A stretch of 64,000 nt of DNA. Source: Acidovorax sp. NB1. GTDB taxonomy: Bacteria > Pseudomonadota > Gammaproteobacteria > Burkholderiales > Burkholderiaceae_C. This document shows positions 9,122 to 19,553 of this stretch, piece by piece (the stretch's first letter is position 1; each line of letters opens with the position of its first letter). The translations under genes were made by a program, and so were the position numbers. The notes beneath the pieces are model-generated. The model saw nothing but the letters and a program-made list of their open reading frames with translations, did not search any database and was not told where the DNA came from. The stretch spans positions 124,001-188,000 of the forward strand of contig NZ_BJHU01000013.1 of assembly GCF_005405905.1 (NCBI RefSeq). The letters are read 5' to 3'.

Positions 9122-9910
9122 ATGTCTTTGGTGTCTGCAAGCCCCACGCACGCCCCGCAGGTGGTGGGCATCCTGGGCGGGATGGGCCCGGCTGCCGGGG
9201 CTGATTTTGTACGCCTGTTTGTGCAGGCCTGCACAACACGCATGGAGGTGCTGGGTATTCCGGTGCGTGACCAGACCTACCCCGAGCACTGGCTGGCGCA
9301 GGTGCCCATCCCGGACCGCACGGCTGCACTGAGTGACACGCGCCCCGGTGCCCACCAGCCCGCAGACCCCATGCTGCAGGCCACCGGGCGGCTGGCTGCG
9401 CTGGGTGCGCGGGTGGTGGCGATTGCCTGCAACACGGCCCACGCGTGGCACGGCATCCTGCAGCAGCGGTTTCCGCAGATGGTGGTCTTGCATGGCGTGC
9501 AGGAAGTGGTGGCCGAGCTGTCGGCGCGCAAGGTGCAGGGCGTGGGGCTGCTGGCCACACGCGGCGCCTACGACGCGGGTCTTTACCAGCGTGAGCTGGA
9601 GCGGGCGCGCATCGCCTGCTTGGTGCCCGAAGACCATGAGCGCGAGCAGCTGATGCAGGGCATCTATGAAGGTGTGAAAGCGGGCAATTACCCGCTGGCG
9701 CGCCAGCGCTTTGAAGCTGTCTCGATGGCGCTGCAGGAGCGCTACGGCGTGTCCACGCTGATCATGGGTTGCACCGAGATTCCGCTGGCGCTGTCGGAGC
9801 ATCCCCGGCTGGAAGGGATATCGCTGGTGAACCCCTCGGTGGTGCTGGCCTCGGCGCTGGCCCGGCATGCTTACTGCGATATGCCCACCGAGGGCATTGC
9901 CCAGGCCTGA
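9122..9910 (+). CDS. Aspartate/glutamate racemase family protein
   Basis: A cofactor-independent amino-acid racemase, 262 residues. Both catalytic cysteines are present: Cys103 in IACNTAHAW and Cys217 in MGCTEIPLAL. The N-terminal GILGGMGPAAGADF is typical of the Asp/Glu racemase (YgeA-like) branch. It is 12 bases after the binding-protein gene. With the divergent DadA-like dehydrogenase it suggests interconversion and oxidation of acidic D-amino acids. The exact substrate is inferred. Confidence 0.92.
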   Translation: MSLVSASPTHAPQVVGILGGMGPAAGADFVRLFVQACTTRMEVLGIPVRDQTYPEHWLAQVPIPDRTAALSDTRPGAHQPADPMLQATGRLAALGARVVAIACNTAHAWHGILQQRFPQMVVLHGVQEVVAELSARKVQGVGLLATRGAYDAGLYQRELERARIACLVPEDHEREQLMQGIYEGVKAGNYPLARQRFEAVSMALQERYGVSTLIMGCTEIPLALSEHPRLEGISLVNPSVVLASALARHAYCDMPTEGIAQA

Positions 9911-9923
9911 AAATTTTCAGGCC
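9904..9923. terminator. Perfect 20-bp palindrome at the racemase stop codon
   Basis: GGCCTGAAAATTTTCAGGCC is perfectly self-complementary and contains the racemase TGA stop. It lies between convergent genes, so it may end transcripts from both sides. The central AAAATTTT leaves no proper loop, which makes it atypical as a terminator. Confidence 0.45.
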
Positions 9924-9976
9924 AGAAGCCTTGAGGGTCACTGCAGGCGGCGTGTCTGGCGCATTGGGCCCCGGGA

Positions 9977-12367
9977 TCAGCCCGTCGCATCAAACACCTC
10001 CAGCCGGTTGCGGCCGCCATGTTTGGCGCGGTACAGGGCCGCGTCGGCGGCCTGCACCAGGCTGTCTGGCTGGGCCCCAGGGCGCGGCACCACGCTGGCC
10101 ACCCCCGCACTGAGCGTGATGATGGGCGCCGTGGGCGAGCGGGGGTGGGCCAGGGCGGCCGAACGCAGGCTGTCCATGCAGCGCTGGGCGGCCGTCACCG
10201 CATCGGCCACGGTGGCGTCGGGCAGCAGCAGCACAAATTCTTCGCCACCATACCGCGCAGCAATTTCGTCCGCACGGCGGATGTTGCCCTGCAGCAGTTG
10301 GGCCACGCGGCGCAGGCATTCATCGCCCGCCAGGTGGCCGTAGTGGTCGTTGTAGAGCTTGAAATGGTCGATGTCGATCAGCACCACGGCCAGTGGCAAG
10401 TGGTGGCGGCCGCAGCGCATCCACTCGGCGGCCAGCCGCTCGTCAAAGCGGCGCCGGTTGCTGATGCCGGTCACGCCGTCGGTGGTGGACAGCAGGGCCA
10501 GCTTGGCGTTGGCGGCGGCCAGTTCCTGCTCCTTGCGCACCAGCTGGGTCACATCGGTGCGCACACCGGCGATGCCGCCCTGGGGGGTGCGCCGTTCGTC
10601 GGCCTGCAGCCAGCGGCCCTCGGGCAGGCGCTGCAGCACGGCCTGATTGGCCGCGCGGTGGTCGGCCACGCGCTGGGCGACCCAGTTCTCTTCGTTGCCT
10701 ACGGCGTCCAGGTACTGGCCCCTCTCGGCGCCGTAGCGTGCAATCTGCTCAAACGTGCTGCCTGGCACGATCACCGGCGCGGAGATGGGGTAGAGCCTGC
10801 GGTACTGCGCGTTGCACACCACCAGCCGGTCGTCGGCATCGAACAGGGCGAACCCTTCGGGCAGGGATTCCACGGCGTCCTGCAGCAGCTGGCGCGCCTG
10901 CTGGGCTGCCTCCTGGGCGCTTTCCAGGGCCTGGCGCTGCTCGATCAGGTCGGTGATGTCCAGGCGCACCGCCACCACATAGTTCTCGGGGGTGCGGGTT
11001 TCGTAGATGTTGATCCAGCGCCCGTCGGCCAGGCGCTGCACCAGAGTGGACGTGCGGCTGCCGTGCTCGGACAGGCGCTCGGCGATCCAGGCCTCCTCGC
11101 GGCCCTGGGCCGAGGGGATCAGGCCCCGCTCCACCGAATAGCGCAGGATGTCTGCAAAGGCCTTGCCCAGATGCTCTGCGTAGTTCATGTGCGGGTACAT
11201 GCGCGTGAGCTGCTGGTTGAAGAGCACCAGCCGGTCCTGCTCGTCAAAGATCTCGATGCTCACGGGCAGGGCCTCGACCGCACGCTCCAGCAACTGCCGT
11301 ATGCGCTGGTTCTCTTGCCGGGCGGCATCGACCTTGTGGCGCTGCTCGATCAGGTCGCTGATGTCCAGGCGCACCACCACCGTCATGCCCGAGGGCGTGC
11401 GGCTTTCGTGCATGTGCATCCAGGCGCCGTTCGGGTAGTGGCGCACCTCCGGGCCGGGCCGGTGGCCGCGAAGCGCCAGCTCGTGCGCCAGCCACAGCTC
11501 TTCCTGGCCGCTGGCCTCCGCAGGGATGCCGTGGCGCAGGCCCGCACGCAGCAGCTCTTCGTAGGTCTTGCCCAGCGATTCAGCCACCGGCAGGTGCGGG
11601 CGCAGGCGTGCCATCTGGTCGTTGCACAGCACCAGGCGGTCGTTCTCGTCGTAAATTTCGAGCCCGGCGGGCATGGCATTGACCGCTTCGCGCAGGCTGC
11701 GTTCGGCGCGCTCGGCGTCGTGCAGCGCCTGCTTGAGTGCGCGCTCCTTGTGCACCACATCGGTGATGTCGGCACGCAGCACCACCACGCCGCCGCCTTC
11801 GGTGAGGCGCTCGGTGATCCGCATCCAGCGGTCGCCTTCGACTTCCTGCACCTCGGGCAGGTTGGGGGCGCGGTGGCGGGCCATGCGGTGGGCCAGCCAG
11901 GTGTCCACGTCGGGCCGGGCGTCCACGATGTGGCCGGAACGTGCGGCGCGGCGTAGCACATCCTCGAACAAGGTGCCGTAGTCGAGGGCCATCGAGGTGC
12001 CCGTGTTCACCTCGCGGTACTGGGCGTTGCACAGCACCAGGCGGTCGTCGGCGTCATAGATGGCCAGCCCGTCCGGCAGGATGTCGAGCGTGGCCGACAG
12101 CTGGGTGTTGGCGCGCTGTGCGGCCGCCTGGGCATCGTGGGCGGTGGCGCGCAGCGCCAACACCTGCCGCACCAGCCACCATGACAGCAGAGCGCTGGCC
12201 AGCAGACCGGCGCCTGCTGTGGTGAACGCGATGCGGGTGACCAGGTCCATCGACCGGCTGGCCAGGGCCCAGGTCAGCAAGGCCAGGCCGCCGCTGCCAC
12301 AAGCCCCCGCCACCAGCAACGCCAGCAGGTGTCCGCGCGGCAGGGTGGAGGGCGTGGTGCGGTGCAT
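9977..12367 (-). CDS. Membrane-bound diguanylate cyclase with four tandem PAS domains
   Basis: A predicted cyclic-di-GMP synthase, 796 residues. Two N-terminal membrane segments (~14-36 and ~46-66) are followed by four PAS units at about residues 95-215, 225-345, 360-475 and 490-610. Each carries a DDRLVLCN-like core (DADDRLVLCN, DENDRLVLCN, DEQDRLVLFN, DADDRLVVCN) and ends in a VRLDITDL-like connector. The GGDEF domain (~635-790) has the active-site motif GGEEF. The usual inhibitory RxxD reads RADE, so product inhibition may be altered. The repeated PAS units look like internal amplification. It is divergent from the dienelactone hydrolase gene. Confidence 0.93.
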   Translation of the reverse strand: MHRTTPSTLPRGHLLALLVAGACGSGGLALLTWALASRSMDLVTRIAFTTAGAGLLASALLSWWLVRQVLALRATAHDAQAAAQRANTQLSATLDILPDGLAIYDADDRLVLCNAQYREVNTGTSMALDYGTLFEDVLRRAARSGHIVDARPDVDTWLAHRMARHRAPNLPEVQEVEGDRWMRITERLTEGGGVVVLRADITDVVHKERALKQALHDAERAERSLREAVNAMPAGLEIYDENDRLVLCNDQMARLRPHLPVAESLGKTYEELLRAGLRHGIPAEASGQEELWLAHELALRGHRPGPEVRHYPNGAWMHMHESRTPSGMTVVVRLDISDLIEQRHKVDAARQENQRIRQLLERAVEALPVSIEIFDEQDRLVLFNQQLTRMYPHMNYAEHLGKAFADILRYSVERGLIPSAQGREEAWIAERLSEHGSRTSTLVQRLADGRWINIYETRTPENYVVAVRLDITDLIEQRQALESAQEAAQQARQLLQDAVESLPEGFALFDADDRLVVCNAQYRRLYPISAPVIVPGSTFEQIARYGAERGQYLDAVGNEENWVAQRVADHRAANQAVLQRLPEGRWLQADERRTPQGGIAGVRTDVTQLVRKEQELAAANAKLALLSTTDGVTGISNRRRFDERLAAEWMRCGRHHLPLAVVLIDIDHFKLYNDHYGHLAGDECLRRVAQLLQGNIRRADEIAARYGGEEFVLLLPDATVADAVTAAQRCMDSLRSAALAHPRSPTAPIITLSAGVASVVPRPGAQPDSLVQAADAALYRAKHGGRNRLEVFDATG

Positions 12368-12653
12368 GCGGTGGGGCAGTCGCGGCTAGGGGCTGAGGGG
12401 CTGGTTTACCTGGCGGGTATGGGGTGGGTGGGTGGGGCGCACGCGGCAAAAGCCGGGCGGTTCGAAGAAAGTCTAGCAGTGCTGCCCCAATTTCGATACC
12501 CGAAAATGCCGCCCTGCGGTAAACCCCAGCTGGCTGCAGACGTCGCCTTGAGCCCGCTCCGGGGGCTGCCGCAAGGCGGCCTGCAAAACCCCGCAACAAG
12601 CCCTAGACTGCGGGGCTCGTCCCCTTCTTGGCCCCCTTTTTTGGAGAACCCCC

Positions 12654-13550
12654 ATGTTCAATGACGACCTCCACGCCGATGCCCACGCCCTGTTGCCCGG
12701 GCGCACCACCGACGCGGGCGCCACCCGCCGCACCGCGCTGCAGGCGGCGCTGGGCCTTGGTTATGCGGCTGCAGCCGCGCCCATCATGGCCCAGACGGCC
12801 ATTGCCACACCCGCCGATGGGCTCACGGTGGGGGAGGTGAGTTTCACGGTCAACGGCTTCAAGGTGCCCGCCTATCGTGCTGCGCCTGCGGGCAAGACGG
12901 GCCTGCCGGTGGTGCTGGTGGTCCAGGAGATTTTTGGCGTGCACGAGTACATCGCCGACACCTGCCGCCGGTTCGCCAAAGCGGGCTACCTGGCCATTGC
13001 GCCGCAGTTGTATGCGCGCCAGGGCGATCCCTCGCAGTACACCGAAATCGCCAAGCTCATGGCCGAGGTGGTCTCCAAGGTGCCCGACGCCCAGGTGATG
13101 GCCGACCTGGACGGCGCCGTGCAGTGGGCCGCCGCCAACGGTGGCGACGCGGCGCGTGTGGGCATCACCGGCTTTTGCTGGGGCGGCCGAATCACCTGGC
13201 TGTATGCCGCACATGGCCCGGTCAAGGCCGGTGTGGCCTGGTATGGCCGCCTGGTGGGCCAGGCCAGCGAACTCACGCCCAAGCACCCGGTGGACATCGC
13301 CCCCATTCTCAAGGCGCCGGTGCTGGGTCTGTATGGCGAAAAAGACACCGGCATCCCTCTTGACACGGTTGATAAGATGAAAGCTGCCTTGGCCGGTGGC
13401 TCGCCGCAGGCCAAGGCATCGGATTTTGTGGTGTACCCCGATGCGCCCCACGCCTTCCATGCCGACTATCGCCCAAGCTACCGCAAGGAAGCGGCCGAGG
13501 ATGGCTGGAAACGTGCGCTGGCCTGGTTCAAGGCCCAGGGCGTGGTGTGA
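12654..13550 (+). CDS. Dienelactone hydrolase family protein with Tat-like signal
   Basis: An alpha/beta hydrolase of the dienelactone hydrolase family, 298 residues. The triad is visible: Cys175 in GFCWGG, Asp231 in GEKDTGI and His266 in APHAFH. It has a long N-terminal extension with a twin-arginine stretch ([12 protein letters not shown]) and a hydrophobic segment ending IMAQTA, suggesting Tat export. Classic cytosolic dienelactone hydrolases lack this. The ATG follows a GGAG ribosome-binding site. A strong terminator follows. Natural substrate unknown. Confidence 0.9.
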   Translation: MFNDDLHADAHALLPGRTTDAGATRRTALQAALGLGYAAAAAPIMAQTAIATPADGLTVGEVSFTVNGFKVPAYRAAPAGKTGLPVVLVVQEIFGVHEYIADTCRRFAKAGYLAIAPQLYARQGDPSQYTEIAKLMAEVVSKVPDAQVMADLDGAVQWAAANGGDAARVGITGFCWGGRITWLYAAHGPVKAGVAWYGRLVGQASELTPKHPVDIAPILKAPVLGLYGEKDTGIPLDTVDKMKAALAGGSPQAKASDFVVYPDAPHAFHADYRPSYRKEAAEDGWKRALAWFKAQGVV

Positions 13551-13598
13551 CCCCTCCCGCGTGACCGAATCCGGCGCTGTGCCGGTGGGTTGACAGCA

Positions 13599-13624
13599 GC
13601 CGCCCCCACGGGGGCGGCTTTTTT
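13599..13624 (+). terminator. Rho-independent terminator after dienelactone hydrolase
   Basis: An eight-base stem, GCCGCCCC with GGGGCGGC, around a CACG loop, followed directly by six T. This is the clearest intrinsic terminator in the window. Confidence 0.88.
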
Positions 13625-13647
13625 GTCGCGGTTTGGGGTGTGTTTTT

Positions 13648-13695
13648 GAAGAGCAAATAGGCCTTTGCGCCTATCTATAAAGCGTATTTAGCTAT
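13648..13695 (-). repeat. Dispersed repeat copy, inverted, reaching the ZIP start codon
   Basis: Read on the minus strand it contains ATAGCTAAATACGCTTTATA and then GGCGC and AGGCC blocks, which match the other window copies in order. The GCTATG at its edge supplies the ATG of the ZIP transporter gene. Confidence 0.5.
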
Positions 13696-14536
13696 GACTT
13701 TGGTAGCGATCATCCTGGCCACACTGGCCGCAGGCATTGGCAGCGTGTGGCTGGCCGCGCTGCTCATGCGGCTGGGCCTGGGCGGGCGGGCCGACAGCGT
13801 GGGGCCCCAGCACCTGCTCAGCCTGGCGGCGGGCGCGCTGCTGGCCACGGCCTTCATGCACTTGCTGCCCGAGGCGTTCGAGAGCCAGGCGGGCGCCCAC
13901 GACCTGTTTGCCACGCTGCTGGTGGGCGTGGTGTTCTTCTTTTTGCTCGACAAGGCCGAGCTGTGGCACCACGGGCATGAACACAGCCACCCGGAGCCCG
14001 CACCGCAAGGCCACGGGCATTCCCACGATGCCCAACACGGCCATGACCATGGCCATGGCCATGCGCACCATCACCACGGCCCGCGCTCGGGCGGCTGGGC
14101 CGTGCTCACGGGCGACAGCGTGCATTGTTTTGGCGACGGCATCCTGATCGCCTCGGCCTTCATGGCCGACCTGCGCCTGGGGGTGATTGCTGCCGTGTCG
14201 GTGCTGGCGCACGAGGTGCCGCACCACATGGGCGACCTGGTGGTGCTGCGCCAGACCAGCACCAACCGCCGCATGGCGCTGGTCAAGGTGTCGCTGGCCG
14301 GGGCGGTGACAGCGCTGGGCGGCGTGGTGGGCTACTTCCTGGTGGGGCAGCTGCAAGACCTTTTGCCCTACTTCCTGGCGGTGGCGTCCAGCAGCTTTGT
14401 GTATGTGGCGCTGGCCGACCTGATTCCCCAGCTGCAAAAGCGCCTCACGGCCAGGGAAACCATTGCGCAGATCGCCTGGTTGATCGCGGGCATGGTGATC
14501 GTCACGCTGGTGAGCGGGGCGGCGCACGCGCATTGA
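13694..14536 (+). CDS. ZIP family metal (zinc) transporter
   Basis: An inner-membrane divalent-metal transporter of the ZIP family, 280 residues. It starts MTLVAIILATLAAGIGSVWLAALL. A histidine-rich cytoplasmic loop, about residues 95-135, has many HGH/HSH repeats ending in HAHHHHGP. The metal-site helices read HCFGDGILIASAF and AHEVPHHMGDLVVL, matching the paired HNxxDG/HExPHxxGD motifs of ZIPs. Zinc is the most likely cargo, but iron or manganese cannot be excluded. It is monocistronic and its start codon lies at the edge of a dispersed repeat. Confidence 0.92.
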   Translation: MTLVAIILATLAAGIGSVWLAALLMRLGLGGRADSVGPQHLLSLAAGALLATAFMHLLPEAFESQAGAHDLFATLLVGVVFFFLLDKAELWHHGHEHSHPEPAPQGHGHSHDAQHGHDHGHGHAHHHHGPRSGGWAVLTGDSVHCFGDGILIASAFMADLRLGVIAAVSVLAHEVPHHMGDLVVLRQTSTNRRMALVKVSLAGAVTALGGVVGYFLVGQLQDLLPYFLAVASSSFVYVALADLIPQLQKRLTARETIAQIAWLIAGMVIVTLVSGAAHAH

Positions 14537-14637
14537 TGTTGCGGGTGGGCACCGGTGGGTGCCAGCCGGGCCTGGCCCCGCCTTTTCAGAGGGAGTAGCC
14601 CCCGACTACCGCCCCGGCAAGCCTATATTTGTCGATT

Positions 14638-14698
14638 GCTATATTGTTTGTAGCTAACTTCTGTTGATGGTAGCGCGGAGGGGCCCTAAAAAGCTTCC
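14638..14698 (+). repeat. Dispersed repeat copy
   Basis: It begins with GCTATATTGTTTGTAGC (14638-14654, the GCTA-N9-TAGC form) and ends with GCGCGGAGGGGCCC then TAAAAAGCTTCC. Copies at 30722 and 33507 have the same blocks in the same order. It sits between the convergent ZIP and response-regulator genes. Confidence 0.65.
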
Positions 14699-14701
14699 AA
14701 T

Positions 14702-15463
14702 CTACCGCGCCAACTCTTCCCGCACCGCTGCCACCTGCCTGCGCGACACCGCCAGCAGCTCGGTCGATCCCTGCAGGCGCACGGCCCAGCCTTCGCCTTC
14801 TTCGGGGTCGTAGTGTTTTTCGAGCGCGCGCACGGCGCGGCGGGCCACCAGGGCGTTGCGGTGGATGCGCATGAAGCGCGGCGCGAACTTGGCTTCGATC
14901 TCGCTGAGCGAGCCGTCCATGATGTAGCTGCGGGTGGGGGTGCGCACGGTCACGTACTTTTGTTCGGCCTTGAAGTACAGCACCTCGGCCAGGGGCAGGC
15001 GCTCGGTACGGCCCCGGTCCTGGATCAGCAGGGTTTCGCCCTCGGGTACGCTGGGGGCTGCGGCCGGCGCGGGGGCGCGGGCGCTGCGCTGCACCTTGGC
15101 CAGCGCCTGCTGCAGGCGCTCGCGGCGCACGGGTTTGGTGAGGTAATCCACGGCATCCAGCTCGAACGCGCTCACCGCATGGTCGGCGTGGGCCGTGACA
15201 AACACCACCGCCGGGGGCTGGGGCAGGGCCTGCAGCGCATGCGCCAGCGAGAGGCCGTCCTGCCCCGGCATGTGGATGTCCAGCAACACCAGGTCGAACG
15301 CGCGCCCCCCCGTGGGCCCCAACTGCGCCAGTGCCTCGCCCGCGTTGGCGGCCTCGGCCACGGAGATGCGCTGGGTGTCGGCGCAGTCGGACAGCAGGGT
15401 GCGCAGGCGGCTGCGGGCCAGGGCTTCGTCGTCAACGATGAGGATGTTCATGGCAGCGGTCAT
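14702..15463 (-). CDS. LytTR-family response regulator (AlgR/LytR-like)
   Basis: A 253-residue DNA-binding response regulator. The receiver domain has the acidic pair in LIVDDEALARSRLR and the phospho-acceptor Asp62 in LVLLDIHMPG. The C-terminal LytTR domain begins ETLLIQDRGRTERLP, with YFKAEQKYVTVRT and FMRIHRNALVARRAV. Its start overlaps the kinase stop by four bases (ATGA), so the two are translationally coupled. Targets are unknown. An in-frame second Met at residue 5 is an alternative start. Confidence 0.93.
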   Translation of the reverse strand: MTAAMNILIVDDEALARSRLRTLLSDCADTQRISVAEAANAGEALAQLGPTGGRAFDLVLLDIHMPGQDGLSLAHALQALPQPPAVVFVTAHADHAVSAFELDAVDYLTKPVRRERLQQALAKVQRSARAPAPAAAPSVPEGETLLIQDRGRTERLPLAEVLYFKAEQKYVTVRTPTRSYIMDGSLSEIEAKFAPRFMRIHRNALVARRAVRALEKHYDPEEGEGWAVRLQGSTELLAVSRRQVAAVREELAR

Positions 15464-16719
15464 GGGGAGTGGGGATCGTCCGGGAGCGGATGCTCGTCGG
15501 GTGCAGGCACCGCGCCCCGGCGCAGCGGTGGCGCACCCCGGCGCAGGGGGGGCCGCACGCGGGCCGATTGGCCGGGGCGTTGTCTGGATTCGGGCAACGG
15601 CAGCGAGATGCGCACCTGGTACAGGCCATCCTGCACGCCCGCCGTGAATTCGCCCTGCACATCGTGCAGCAGCGCCAGCCGGGCCCGCACATTGGCCAGC
15701 GCAATGCCATGCCCTTTGCTACTGCCCGCGCCGGTGTCGTCAGGCGTACCGTGGCGGCCTTCCTTGGGGGGCAGCGTGTTGGTGATGCGCACCACCACGC
15801 GGCTGCCGCGCAGCTCGGTCAGCACCCGCAGCTTGCCGCCGCGCGCACTGGGCTCCACGCCATGTTTGACGGCGTTTTCGACCAGCGGCTGCAGCAGCAG
15901 CGGGGGCAGGCGGGCGTTGTCGGTGCGCGGGTCCAGGTTCCACTGCACCTGCAGGCGTTTGCCAAAACGCACCTCCTCGATGGCGAGGTAGCGGCGCGCC
16001 AGCGTGATCTCTTCGGCCAGCGTGACCGATTCACCTTGCTCCACCAGGGCCACGCGGAACAGGTCGGAGAGGTCCTCCAGCAGCGATTCGGCCTTGGCGG
16101 GCTCTTCGCGCACCAGGGCGATGGCGCTGTTGAGGGTGTTGAACAAAAAATGCGGGCGGATGCGCGACTGCAGCTCGGTCAGGCGCGCCGTGGTGGCCGC
16201 CGGGGTGCGGCCCCGTGCGCGCAGCACCAGGGCTGCCACCAGCATCGCGGCCAGCAGGGCGCCCGTGGCTGCGCTCGCCAGCCAGGGGGGCGAGGCGGCC
16301 ATGCCCACCAGCGCCAGCATGCCGCAGCCATAGGCACCGGCCAGCGCGCCCAGCAGCACGCCGGCCGCATACTGCTGCGCGGTGGACAGGCGCTGCAGCA
16401 CGGTCTTGAGGCTGCAGGCCGTGATCAGCCACACCAGCGTGGCGGGCAGCGCGCCGCCCGTGAGCAGCGCCAGGCTGGCCAGCCACTGCAGCGGGCTGCT
16501 GGCGCCATACATGGCCCCCACGCCCACCACCACCTCCACAAACAGCACGGCCCGCAGCACCACGCCGACCTGGCAGGCATCAAACACCAGGGCCCGACCA
16601 CGCGGCGGCTGCCCGCCCGGCCCGGCGCCCGCAGCGGCCCGCACGCTGCGCACGGACCGTTCTGGAGGCGCAGAATCCGGCAGCGGGGGCGGGGTCGATA
16701 AAATTTGCGTGTTTTGCAT
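15460..16719 (-). CDS. LytS/AlgZ-type sensor histidine kinase
   Basis: A 419-residue membrane histidine kinase, partner of the LytTR regulator. Four hydrophobic segments lie in residues ~50-165. The His_kinase domain carries [12 protein letters not shown] with phospho-acceptor His190. The ATPase part has [13 protein letters not shown] and [13 protein letters not shown]. The frame is open to 16884, but that would run into argH; the ATG at 16719 leaves a 52-base divergent promoter region before argH. The stimulus is unknown. Confidence 0.9.
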   Translation of the reverse strand: MQNTQILSTPPPLPDSAPPERSVRSVRAAAGAGPGGQPPRGRALVFDACQVGVVLRAVLFVEVVVGVGAMYGASSPLQWLASLALLTGGALPATLVWLITACSLKTVLQRLSTAQQYAAGVLLGALAGAYGCGMLALVGMAASPPWLASAATGALLAAMLVAALVLRARGRTPAATTARLTELQSRIRPHFLFNTLNSAIALVREEPAKAESLLEDLSDLFRVALVEQGESVTLAEEITLARRYLAIEEVRFGKRLQVQWNLDPRTDNARLPPLLLQPLVENAVKHGVEPSARGGKLRVLTELRGSRVVVRITNTLPPKEGRHGTPDDTGAGSSKGHGIALANVRARLALLHDVQGEFTAGVQDGLYQVRISLPLPESRQRPGQSARVRPPLRRGAPPLRRGAVPAPDEHPLPDDPHSP

Positions 16720-16771
16720 TGCGGCGCCCGGGTTGTCCGGGTGTCTGAACTTCCGGATTATTGCCCTCCTT

Positions 16772-18244
<1,473 letters not shown>

Positions 18245-18257
18245 GGACGGCCCCCTG

Positions 18258-18334
18258 AGGCGCTGTGCGCCTTCCTCCCTCCCGAACTGCTGCGCAATGC
18301 GGGAAGGGGGATTCCGCCACCGCAGTGCGGTGGC
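18258..18334. terminator. Two hairpins after argH
   Basis: AGGCGCTGTGCGCCT (18258-18272) and GCCACCGCAGTGCGGTGGC (18316-18334) can each fold into a stem with a three-base loop. Neither is followed directly by a T-run, so they may protect or weakly end the argH transcript. Confidence 0.4.
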
Positions 18335-18410
18335 CGCTGGCCCGGGTCGTGCTTGGTGCACGGGCGATCTCCACAGCCCCCTTTTTTGTTGAATCAACCT
18401 GAGTTCTGCC

Positions 18411-19403
18411 ATGACAACAACCTCCCGCCGCAAACTGCTGTCCCGCCTGGTGCGCACCGGTGCCTTTGTGGGCGCCGCACTGGCTGTGGGCCTGGCATCG
18501 GCCCAATCGGCCAAACCCATCCGCCTGCTGGTGGGTTTTCCACCCGGCGGCGGCACCGATGCCATTGCGCGCACGCTGGCCGAAAAGCTCAAGGATGAGC
18601 TGGGCCAGCCCGTGGTGGTCGAAAACCGCCCCGGTGCGGGCGGCCAGATTGCCGCGCAGGCGCTCAAGGCCTCGGCGCCAGACGGCACCACGCTGTTCCT
18701 CACGCACGACCACACCATCTCCATCCTGCCCCAGGTGGTCAAGAACCCCGGCTTCGACCCCGCGCGCGACTTTGTGGCCGTGGGCGGTTTTGCCACCTTT
18801 GTGAACGCGTTTGCCGTCTCGGGTGGCACCCCCGCCAAGTCGTTCACCGAATACGTGGGCTGGCTCAAGGCATCGGGCGGTGGCAAGGGGGCGGTGGGCA
18901 TTCCTGCACCGGCCTCCACGCCGGAGTTCCTGGTCAAGCTGATCGGGCAGAAGTACCAGCTGGACCTGGTGTCCGCACCCTACCGGGGCAGCGCCCCCAT
19001 GATGGCTGACATGCTGGGCAACCAGATCAGCGCGGGCGTGGCCTCGGTGCAGGATTTCATGGAAAACCACAAGGCGGGCAAGGTGCGCGTGGTGGGCGTG
19101 CTGGGCACCAAGCGCCAGGCTGCGATGCCCGACGTGCCCACGTTCGATGAGATGGGCCTCAAGGGCTTTGAAGACCTGCCGTACTACGGCATCTACGCCC
19201 CCACCGGCACGCCGCAGAAGTTCATCACCGACTTCTCGAGCGCGCTGGCCAAGGTCGTGGCCCAGCCCGATGTGCGCGACCACCTCACGGCCATGGGCCT
19301 CACGGTGGGCCATATGTCGCCCCAGCAACTGGCCGCGCGCGAGAAGGCCTACACCGAGGCCTGGGCGCGCATCATCAAGACCAGCGGCTTCGTGGCGCAG
19401 TAA
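18411..19403 (+). CDS. Bug-family tripartite tricarboxylate transporter substrate-binding protein
   Basis: A periplasmic solute receptor of the Bug/TctC family, 330 residues, very common in this bacterial group. The signal region has a twin-arginine motif (SRRKLL) and ends near ASAQS. The family hallmarks are PIRLLVGFPPGGGTDAIAR and VVVENRPGAGGQIAA, and later APYRGSAPMMADML. No TctA/TctB membrane genes are close, as is usual for orphan Bug proteins. Ligand unknown. Confidence 0.93.
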   Translation: MTTTSRRKLLSRLVRTGAFVGAALAVGLASAQSAKPIRLLVGFPPGGGTDAIARTLAEKLKDELGQPVVVENRPGAGGQIAAQALKASAPDGTTLFLTHDHTISILPQVVKNPGFDPARDFVAVGGFATFVNAFAVSGGTPAKSFTEYVGWLKASGGGKGAVGIPAPASTPEFLVKLIGQKYQLDLVSAPYRGSAPMMADMLGNQISAGVASVQDFMENHKAGKVRVVGVLGTKRQAAMPDVPTFDEMGLKGFEDLPYYGIYAPTGTPQKFITDFSSALAKVVAQPDVRDHLTAMGLTVGHMSPQQLAAREKAYTEAWARIIKTSGFVAQ

Positions 19404-19553
19404 GCCGGCCCAGGCAGGCCGGGGCTGGCGCCCAAGATGCGGGCGGGCCTGCCGCGCGCAGGCTGCGTTCGCTTATGCTGTGCCCGGCCTCCGCGCTCCG
19501 GGCGCAGTTCCGGTGTGCGAGGGGTCGCATTTTTTTGCACTCCTTCTTTTCCC

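Noticed and set aside
8126-9868. A 580-codon open frame on the minus strand
   Set aside because: Antisense to the binding-protein and racemase genes, both supported by catalytic or family motifs.
10019-11956. A 645-codon open frame on the plus strand
   Set aside because: Antisense to the four-PAS diguanylate cyclase; its repetitiveness only mirrors the PAS repeats.
9977-12367. Repeat array suggestive of CRISPR
   Set aside because: The similarity is at protein level in four ~120-residue PAS units within an open gene; there are no short direct repeats with spacers.
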